From Archangium sp. (GTDB lineage Bacteria > Myxococcota > Myxococcia > Myxococcales > Myxococcaceae): a stretch of DNA of 7,953 bases. This document shows positions 1 through 5,228 of this stretch, piece by piece (the stretch's first letter is position 1; each line of letters begins with the position of its first letter). The position numbers were made by a program, and so were the translations under genes. The notes beneath the pieces are model-generated. The model was not told where the DNA came from. It did no database searches and was given only the letters and a program-made list of their open reading frames with translations. The stretch covers positions 1 through 7,953 of the forward strand of contig JAEUJR010000767.1 in the NCBI GenBank assembly GCA_016793585.1. Reading direction: 5' to 3'.

Positions 1-360
1 CGACGCCGAAATCGCGCCTTCTACGAAGCGGCGTTCAGCGGCGTGCCAGGCATCAGCTTCATGCCGCTGGCCACCGAGGGCTCGTGGAACGGCTGGCTCA
101 CGGTCATCGTCGTCGACCCGAAGGCGTTCGGTGCGACGCGAGAGCAGGTGCGGCTCGCGCTCGAGAAAGAGAACGTCGAGTCACGGCCGGTGTGGAAGCC
201 GATGCATCTTCAGCCCGTGTTCGCAGAGTGCCCCGTGCGCGGCGGCGCAACGGCACAGGCCATCTTCGACGACGGCCTGTGTCTGCCCTCGGGCTCGAGC
301 CTCACGACGGCCGAGCTCGAACGCGTCGCAGGGCTCGTGCTCAGCCAACGCGGGAAGTGA
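1..360 (+). CDS. DegT/DnrJ/EryC1/StrS-family PLP-dependent sugar aminotransferase (C-terminal part)
   Basis: The frame is open from the first base, so the 5' part (PLP-binding core with the Schiff-base lysine) lies outside the window; 119 residues and a TGA stop are visible. The visible part matches the C-terminal domain of DegT/DnrJ/EryC1/StrS aminotransferases. It has a hydrophobic strand followed by an FGATREQVRLALEKENVESR helix, then RPVWKPMHLQPVF (the family's short segment between a substrate-contacting Arg and a His-x-Gln/x-x-PxF), and near the end FDDGLCLPSGSSLT, the usual 'LPs..plt' signature. Family members transfer an amino group to keto-sugar nucleotides that feed O-antigen, capsule or exopolysaccharide. 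The downstream glycosyltransferase begins only 2 nt after the stop, which supports a polysaccharide operon. The exact sugar substrate cannot be told from this fragment. Confidence 0.88.
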   Translation, partial: RRRNRAFYEAAFSGVPGISFMPLATEGSWNGWLTVIVVDPKAFGATREQVRLALEKENVESRPVWKPMHLQPVFAECPVRGGATAQAIFDDGLCLPSGSSLTTAELERVAGLVLSQRGK

Positions 361-362
361 CC

Positions 363-1451
363 GTGCGCGCCCTCTTCTTGTCGCTTCAGGCGCACGGCCG
401 TTCGCCGAGCCAGCGCTACCGGGTCGAGGCCTTCGAGCCCGCGCTCCGCGCCGCGGGCATCGAGCTCATCGAGCGCCCCGTGCTCACGGCCGACGACCTG
501 CGCGGCTTCTACGGTCGCACCCCGGCCCACGAGAAGGCGCGAATCGGCCTGAAGGCGCTGGCTCGTCGTGCGGTCAGCCTGCGTCCGCGGCTGCGGTCAC
601 GGCCCCACGTCGTGCTCGTGCAGCGCGAGGCCTTCTTCCTCTTCAACCAGTGGAGCGAGTGGCTCGCCGCGCTCCAGGCTCCGGTCGTCTACGACTTCGA
701 CGACGCCATCTGGATCAACGCCGTGTCGGAGGCCAACCGTCGGTTCGCGTTCCTCAAGAACGTCGCGAAGATCTCCCGCATCGTGTCGCTCGCGCACACC
801 GTCATCGCCGGCAACGACTACCTCGCCGACTGGGCGCGGCAGCACTCGAACAACGTGCACGTGGTGCCCACCTGCGTCGACACTGCTCTCTGGAAGCCAG
901 CGGCGGCGCCGCGCGACCCCACACGGCCGATCACCATCGGATGGAGCGGCAGCCCGTCGACGGTCGCGCACTACCGCACCATCGAGGGCGCGCTGCTCCG
1001 CATCAAACAGCGCTTCGGCGACCGCGTTCGGCTCCGGCTCATGGGAGACCCATCGTATCGCCACGAGCTGCTCGGGGTCGTGGGCGAGCCCTGGTCGGAG
1101 GCAGCCGAGATTCCCTTTCTGCAGGAGATGGACATCGGGCTCATGCCGCTGCCCGACGACGAGTGGACGAGGGGAAAGTGCGGGCTCAAGGGCCTGACCT
1201 CGATGGCTGCAGGAGCGGCGACCGTGATGTCGCCCGTCGGAGTGAACCCCGTCATCATGCGCCACGAGGTTGACGGGCTGCTCGCCTCGACCGAAGACGA
1301 GTGGGTCGCAGGTCTCTGCCGGCTCGTGGAGGACGCACCGCTCCGCGCCAGGCTGGGCGCCGCTGGCCGCGCGCGCGTCGTCGAGAGCTACTCGGTGCAG
1401 CGCTGGGCTCCCGAGCTGATCAGACTGCTCGAGTCAGCCGCCGCTCGGTGA
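363..1451 (+). CDS. Glycosyltransferase family 4 (GT-B fold)
   Basis: The protein has 362 residues from a GTG start placed 2 nt after the preceding stop. This start opens directly with a first Rossmann strand (VRALFLSLQAHGRSPSQRYR); the frame is open further upstream, but there it overlaps the aminotransferase. The N-terminal half holds VVYDFDDAIW (about 108-117), typical of a GT4 subgroup in bacterial polysaccharide clusters, and VVPTCVDT (167-174). The C-terminal half holds IGWSGSPST (192-200), then MDIGLMPLPDDEW, RGKCGLKGL and a small-residue-rich turn before SPVGVNPVI (about 256-298). It should transfer a sugar from a nucleotide donor to a lipid-linked or polysaccharide acceptor on the cytoplasmic face of the membrane. 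Oddity: where most GT4 proteins have the second Glu of the EX7E motif, this one appears to have Thr279. No strong Shine-Dalgarno is seen (GGGAAG 5 nt upstream), so translation is probably coupled to the aminotransferase. Donor and acceptor are unknown. Confidence 0.9.
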   Translation: MRALFLSLQAHGRSPSQRYRVEAFEPALRAAGIELIERPVLTADDLRGFYGRTPAHEKARIGLKALARRAVSLRPRLRSRPHVVLVQREAFFLFNQWSEWLAALQAPVVYDFDDAIWINAVSEANRRFAFLKNVAKISRIVSLAHTVIAGNDYLADWARQHSNNVHVVPTCVDTALWKPAAAPRDPTRPITIGWSGSPSTVAHYRTIEGALLRIKQRFGDRVRLRLMGDPSYRHELLGVVGEPWSEAAEIPFLQEMDIGLMPLPDDEWTRGKCGLKGLTSMAAGAATVMSPVGVNPVIMRHEVDGLLASTEDEWVAGLCRLVEDAPLRARLGAAGRARVVESYSVQRWAPELIRLLESAAAR

Positions 1452-1460
1452 ATCAGCTGG

Positions 1461-2921
1461 TTACTCGAACAACGCCTCGACGAACTCTTTCGGTTCGAAC
1501 TTGCGCAGATCTGCCACCTTCTCACCCACACCGGCCCACGACACGGGCACCTTCAGCTCGTCACAGATGCCGATGATGACACCGCCCTTCGCCGTGCCAT
1601 CGAGCTTCGTCAGCGCAATCGACGTCACGCCCACAGCCTCGTGAAACTGCTTCGCCTGGGCAATCGCGTTCTGGCCCATGGTCGAGTCGAGCACGAGCAG
1701 CACCTCATGCGGAGCCCCGGGCAGCGCCTTCTCGGCCACCCGCTTCACCTTCTTCAGCTCCTCCATCAGGTTGGCCTTCGTGTGCAGGCGGCCGGCGGTG
1801 TCGGCGAGCACCAGGTCGGCGCCAGTCTCCTTGCCGCGCTTGATGGCCTCGAACACCACGCTCGCCGGGTCGGAGTCCTCCTTGCCCCGCACGAGCTCGG
1901 CGCCCGCACGCTCGGCCCACACGTCGAGCTGCTCCGTCGCCGCGGCGCGAAACGTGTCACCCGCCCCCAGCACGACCTTCTTCCCCTCGGCCTTCGCCTT
2001 CGCCGCCAGCTTGCCGATGGTCGTCGTCTTCCCCGCGCCGTTCACGCCCACCACCATGATGACGTGCGGCGGCCCTCCACCTTTCAGGCTCGTGTTGCCC
2101 TTCAGCGACACGATGCGCTCGACCTCTTTGCGAATGACGGCCTTCAGCTTCTCGGCGCTGTCGGTTTCCTTCGCCTTCACCTTGTCGCGCGCGAGCTCGA
2201 CCAGGGCCGACGCCGTCTTCACCCCGATGTCGGCGGTGAACAGCACCTCTTCGAGGTCGGCGAGCACCTTCTCGTCGATGACCTTCGGGCCTCCGCCGAA
2301 CAGCCCGTTGAGCCTCGCCATGAAGCCTTCGGACTTCGTCTTCGACAGCCCCGCCGCCAGCGTGGCGCCCGCCTCGGCGTCGATCTTCGCGCGCGCCGCC
2401 AGCTCGGCCTGCCGCTTCGCCTCGGCCTCTGCGTCTGCCTGGCGCTTCTTCTCCTCGGCCGCGAGGCGCTCCGACTCTTCCCGCTCCTTCTTCCGGCGCT
2501 CCTTCTCCTCGGCCTCGGCCTGTTTCTGCGCGCGGTAGGCCTCCTTCTTCAGCTCCTCTTCCTTCGCCTTCAGCGCCTCGGCTTCGGCCGAGCCCTTCTC
2601 GAGGGCCGCCCGCTCGAGCTTGAGCCGCTCCGCCTCCAACCGGCGCGCTTCAGCCTCGGCCTTCGCCTTCGCTTCCGCTTCGGTCGGAGGCAGCTCGACC
2701 TTCGGCTTCGACGGCTCGAGCGACGGCTCGACCTTCGTCTGCGAGGGCAGCGTCGGCTTCTGCGCCGGCGGCGTCGTCGTGGTGGAGCCGCCACGCGAGA
2801 GCATCTTGCGCAGCACCAGCAACATCAACACGAGGAAGCCGACACCCAGCAGCACCGAGATGGCCGTGCCAACCGGGTTCGACTCGGGCACCGCAGGAAT
2901 GTCGGCGAGGACCAGCGTCAT
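1461..2921 (-). CDS. ftsY: Signal recognition particle receptor FtsY
   Basis: FtsY is the membrane-side GTPase that receives SRP-ribosome complexes for co-translational insertion of membrane proteins. The 486-residue product has, in order: a short N-terminus; one predicted transmembrane helix (about 15-38); a Pro/Thr linker; a long Lys/Glu/Ala-rich probable coiled coil (about 80-180); the helical N domain (about 198-270); and the NG GTPase domain. GTPase motifs are intact: P-loop GVNGAGKT (292-299), GDTFRAAA (321-328), DTAGR (374-378), TKLDGTAKGG (438-447) and the closing AGVGEKVADLRKF. The ATG at 2921 is chosen because it starts just before the transmembrane helix and has GAGG 10 nt upstream. 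The frame is open to 3011, but that extension is Arg/Gly-rich and unlike the family. The gene is monocistronic here: convergent with the glycosyltransferase (9 nt between stops) and divergent from the lipoprotein at 3002. Confidence 0.97.
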   Translation of the reverse strand: MTLVLADIPAVPESNPVGTAISVLLGVGFLVLMLLVLRKMLSRGGSTTTTPPAQKPTLPSQTKVEPSLEPSKPKVELPPTEAEAKAKAEAEARRLEAERLKLERAALEKGSAEAEALKAKEEELKKEAYRAQKQAEAEEKERRKKEREESERLAAEEKKRQADAEAEAKRQAELAARAKIDAEAGATLAAGLSKTKSEGFMARLNGLFGGGPKVIDEKVLADLEEVLFTADIGVKTASALVELARDKVKAKETDSAEKLKAVIRKEVERIVSLKGNTSLKGGGPPHVIMVVGVNGAGKTTTIGKLAAKAKAEGKKVVLGAGDTFRAAATEQLDVWAERAGAELVRGKEDSDPASVVFEAIKRGKETGADLVLADTAGRLHTKANLMEELKKVKRVAEKALPGAPHEVLLVLDSTMGQNAIAQAKQFHEAVGVTSIALTKLDGTAKGGVIIGICDELKVPVSWAGVGEKVADLRKFEPKEFVEALFE

Positions 2922-3001
2922 GATGGGCGCGCCTCTACCACGCGCTCCAGTTCGTTCCACGCTGGCGCTCCGGGGAGGCCTCAAGTACGCACCGCCGCGC
3001 C
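2922..3001. promoter_or_regulatory. Divergent intergenic region between ftsY and a lipoprotein gene
   Basis: These 80 nt are the only space for the promoters of two genes read outward. On the minus strand, GAGG (complement of 2932-2935) sits 10 nt before the ftsY ATG and is a plausible ribosome binding site. On the plus strand, GGGGAGG (2972-2978) looks like a strong ribosome binding site but lies 23 nt before the lipoprotein ATG, and there is no ATG, GTG or TTG at a better distance. A 7-bp direct repeat GCGCTCC (2942-2948 and 2965-2971, 23 bp apart) is present. No convincing -35/-10 pair was found, so the promoter role is inferred from gene arrangement only. Confidence 0.4.
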
Positions 3002-3547
3002 ATGCGCTCATTGCTCATCGCTGTCTGCGTCTCGCTCACGGCCTGCATCGTGCCCGCGCCAACCAGCGAGGGCACCCAGGGCGTCAAAGCCCGCCCGCCC
3101 GCCGGCCCACCCCAGGAGTTCAAGAGCGGCGCGAACTTCGGCGACAGCGTCGAGCTCGTCTCGACCATCGTCGCGCCGGGCAGCGCCTTCGTCGGCGACA
3201 CCGTGCGCGTCGGGCTGAACTTCAAGGTGCTCAAGCAGATGGACGTCGACTACATGATCTTCGTGCACGTCGAAGACATCGACGGCCGCGTCGACCGCCT
3301 CAACGTCGACCACGCGCCCATGCGCGGCGCCCGGCCCACCTCGAAGTGGACTGCTGGCGAGCTGGTGCGCGACGAGTTCGAGATTCCCATTCCGCCGCAG
3401 ATGAACGTGCGCGGCCTCAACATTCTCATGGGCTTCTGGGACCCGAAGACCGACGCCCGCCTGCCGCTCGTGAACAAAGACGTGATTCCCAACGACGGCA
3501 ACAACCGCATCATGGCCGCACGCTTCCAGGTGAACCCGGCCCAGTGA
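3002..3547 (+). CDS. Small lipoprotein with a glycosyltransferase-C-terminal-like beta-sandwich domain
   Basis: The product has 181 residues. An N-terminal lipoprotein signal (MRSLLIAVCVSLTAC) gives a lipobox with the lipidated Cys at residue 15; the following residue is Ile, not Asp, which fits outer-membrane sorting in the E. coli rule. A Pro/Gly-rich linker follows to about residue 40. Residues 45-158 resemble the domain that follows the membrane part of some PMT/GT39-type glycosyltransferases. Landmarks in order are NFGDSVEL (45-52), a 'PGsafvGDTVRV' segment, DVDYMIFVHVEDIDG (81-95), RPTSKWTAGELVRDEF (111-126) and GFWDPKTDARLPL (144-156). The assignment rests on this order of landmarks remembered from that family, not on a search. 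Here the domain has no membrane helices or catalytic part, so it may bind carbohydrate or act structurally at the envelope. The start ATG gives a good signal peptide but lacks a close Shine-Dalgarno. Confidence 0.75.
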   Translation: MRSLLIAVCVSLTACIVPAPTSEGTQGVKARPPAGPPQEFKSGANFGDSVELVSTIVAPGSAFVGDTVRVGLNFKVLKQMDVDYMIFVHVEDIDGRVDRLNVDHAPMRGARPTSKWTAGELVRDEFEIPIPPQMNVRGLNILMGFWDPKTDARLPLVNKDVIPNDGNNRIMAARFQVNPAQ

Positions 3548-4139
3548 GCCCTCGAGCTGCTGACGGACGCTCCGTTTCGCGTCCATCGCCTCGATCGGTC
3601 CGCTTACCACCAGCTCGCCGAGGGTGGCGCGTTCAGGAATTGCCGCGTCGAGCTCATCATCGCGAAGGACTCGGCAGGGATTCCTCGCGCCGCTTCGCCA
3701 GCCCGCACACCGCGACGACCAGGAGGCGCTCCACGAGCCAGGGCCGTCGTCACGCTCAACGAAGCCCTGCTCCCTCAGGTCATCGGCAAAGCACGCCTGC
3801 GACCGGCGCTCCCGCTTGCCCTCTCGTCGTTTTTCCGAGCCCGAACCAGACTTCGCGCTGGTCTCACTCGACCAGTCCCATGATCACCCCAGCACGGCAA
3901 CCCTGATCATCGAGGTCGCCGATTCGAGCCGAGCCTTCGATCTCGGCCTCAAGGCCCGCCTCTACGCCGCCGCGAAGATTCCCGAGTACTGGGTGGTCGA
4001 CCTGCAGACCGAAAAGCTCGTCGTGCACCTCGAGCCGAAGAAGGGCGAGTACCAGCGCGTGCACCGCTTCGGCAAAGGCCGGGAGGTCACCAGCACCATC
4101 GCGCCAAAGGTGACCGTGAAGGTCGCAGCGCTGTTCTGA
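3548..4139 (+). pseudogene. Uma2-family (DUF820) PD-(D/E)XK nuclease-like gene, frameshifted and without a clear start
   Basis: Two frames together give a nearly full-length Uma2-type protein of about 197 codons. The first frame (3548 to about 3832, same frame as the lipoprotein and beginning right after its TGA) encodes PFRVHRLDRSAYHQLAEGG and RVELI, then VVTLNEALLPQVIGKARL and LPLALSSF. The second frame (from about 3831) continues SEPEPDFALVSLDQ, LIIEVADSS, LGLKARLYAAAKIPEYWVVDL and ends at 4139. The join is a run of five T (3830-3834); with four T the reading would be LSSFSEPEPD, the usual family sequence. The nuclease-like acidic and Lys residues (Glu of VELI, Asp of EPEPD, Glu of IIEVAD, Lys of LKARLY) are therefore all present but split. 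No ATG, GTG or TTG starts the first frame; only CTG codons (3557, 3560) do. The stretch after RVELI (about 3658-3740) is Arg/Pro/Ala-rich and does not match the family well. Uma2 proteins are abundant in cyanobacteria and myxobacteria and their role is unclear. A sequencing error at the T run remains possible. Confidence 0.8.
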
Positions 4140-4140
4140 G

Positions 4141-5223
4141 TCAAGGCTGGGGAGCAGGCTGCGCCGTCTTCGACCGCAGCTTCTTCGGCAGCCACGACTC
4201 GACGAGCGTCTTGAACCGCGCCTGACTCAGCGCGCGGCGGCGCCGACCGTACTCCTCGCAGTCTGCCTCGCCTCGACGGGCTTGCGCGCGCAGGGCCAAC
4301 AGCGCCGCCTCTTCGGCCTCGTCACCCTTGCCGAGAATGGGCGTCGCGAGGTCGATGCGCGTCAGCCGACCTCCACGGGCATCGAAGACGGCGATGAGCA
4401 CCCCGCTCGCGACGAGCGGCAGCACGAACGGCGTCGCCGCGCGCAGCAGTGGGGTCGGCGCGACGAGGCGGGTCTCGGGCCGCGGCGTCGTCGGGCGTGC
4501 CCAGAACCAAAACACCGACGCGAGGAACACCACCAGGCACCCCACCCGCACCCACCACGGTACGTCGTCGTCTTGAACGTGGGCGACCACCAGCACCGTC
4601 GCGAGCGCGTTGTTCGCCGCGTGCGCCGCGATGACGGGCCACAACGAGCCGCTCTTCCACACCACCAGCGCGAGCACGATGCCGATCTCGAAGCGAGGCA
4701 GGAAGCCGACCGGGTCGAGGTGGTACGCGCTGAAGATGAAGCCGCTCATCACCGCGCTCGCCACGATGCCGAGGCGCTCGGTGAGCCCCTGAACGAGCAC
4801 GCCGCGAAACAACAGCTCTTCGGCGACGGGCGCCAGCATCACCACCGCCACCACGAGCGCCACCTGCTCGAGCGGGGTCGTCGTCGCCGTCGCGAGCAAC
4901 TTGCTGGTGTCGAACACGTCGAGGAGAAACTGCGGCAGCACCTTCGCCGACAGCTGCCCCAGCCAGTCGCTGAACGAGAGCGCGTTGCCGAGCGCCAGCA
5001 GCGCCCCCATCGCCACCTCTGGCCCGCGAAAGACGGTCAGGCCCGTCGCGGTTCGCCAGTCGCGGCCGGTCATCGACAACGCCACCACCGTCGTGCCGCC
5101 CAGCGCCCAGAGGCCCACGACGACGCTCGCCGCGATGTTCAGCGAGAAGAACGGCGTGCTCGCGCTCATGAACACGACGAACGCGACGACGATGGTGACC
5201 AGCGAGAACCGGAACGAGGGCAT
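4141..5223 (-). CDS. CPBP (CAAX protease/bacteriocin-processing, Abi) family intramembrane metalloprotease
   Basis: This is a 360-residue multi-pass membrane protein. All three family motifs are visible: EELLFR (E135, E136, R140), FSAYH (F164, H168) and HAANN (H201, N205). These supply the glutamate and histidines of the intramembrane active site of CPBP/type II CAAX-like proteases. Hydrophobic segments lie at about 6-30, 31-51, 70-85, 120-134, 150-168, 178-200, 202-216, 227-242 and 264-281. Family members cleave or process membrane-bound peptides; some mature bacteriocins or protect against them, and many have unknown substrates. Residues 282-360 form a soluble charged tail not needed for the fold (see findings). 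The ATG at 5223 was chosen because it lies 5 nt after the stop of the upstream lipoprotein gene, with AGG 4 nt before it, and begins the first hydrophobic segment. Its stop is one base from the end of the Uma2 remnant on the other strand. Confidence 0.9.
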   Translation of the reverse strand: MPSFRFSLVTIVVAFVVFMSASTPFFSLNIAASVVVGLWALGGTTVVALSMTGRDWRTATGLTVFRGPEVAMGALLALGNALSFSDWLGQLSAKVLPQFLLDVFDTSKLLATATTTPLEQVALVVAVVMLAPVAEELLFRGVLVQGLTERLGIVASAVMSGFIFSAYHLDPVGFLPRFEIGIVLALVVWKSGSLWPVIAAHAANNALATVLVVAHVQDDDVPWWVRVGCLVVFLASVFWFWARPTTPRPETRLVAPTPLLRAATPFVLPLVASGVLIAVFDARGGRLTRIDLATPILGKGDEAEEAALLALRAQARRGEADCEEYGRRRRALSQARFKTLVESWLPKKLRSKTAQPAPQP

Positions 5224-5228
5224 CGCGC

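Noticed and set aside
84..362. Upstream extension of the glycosyltransferase frame
   Set aside because: The extension overlaps the aminotransferase C-terminus in another frame, is Arg-rich, and adds nothing like a GT-B N-terminus; GTG at 363 fits the Rossmann start.
2972..2978. GGGGAGG as ribosome binding site of the 3002 lipoprotein
   Set aside because: It is 23 nt from the ATG, too far for a normal Shine-Dalgarno, and there is no start codon at the right distance for a leader peptide.
2922..3011. Longer ftsY start at 3011
   Set aside because: The extra 30 residues are Arg/Gly-rich and precede the normal N-terminus; GAGG is well placed only for the ATG at 2921.
1641..3218. 525-codon open frame on the + strand antisense to ftsY
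   Set aside because: Leu/Arg-rich shadow of the Lys/Glu/Ala coding of ftsY; the ftsY GTPase motifs on the minus strand decide the coding strand.
3624..3830. Reading the Uma2 gene as an intact 171-codon gene from ATG 3624
   Set aside because: Its first about 65 codons are Arg/Ser-rich and unlike Uma2, whereas another frame over the same bases gives the real N-terminal similarity.
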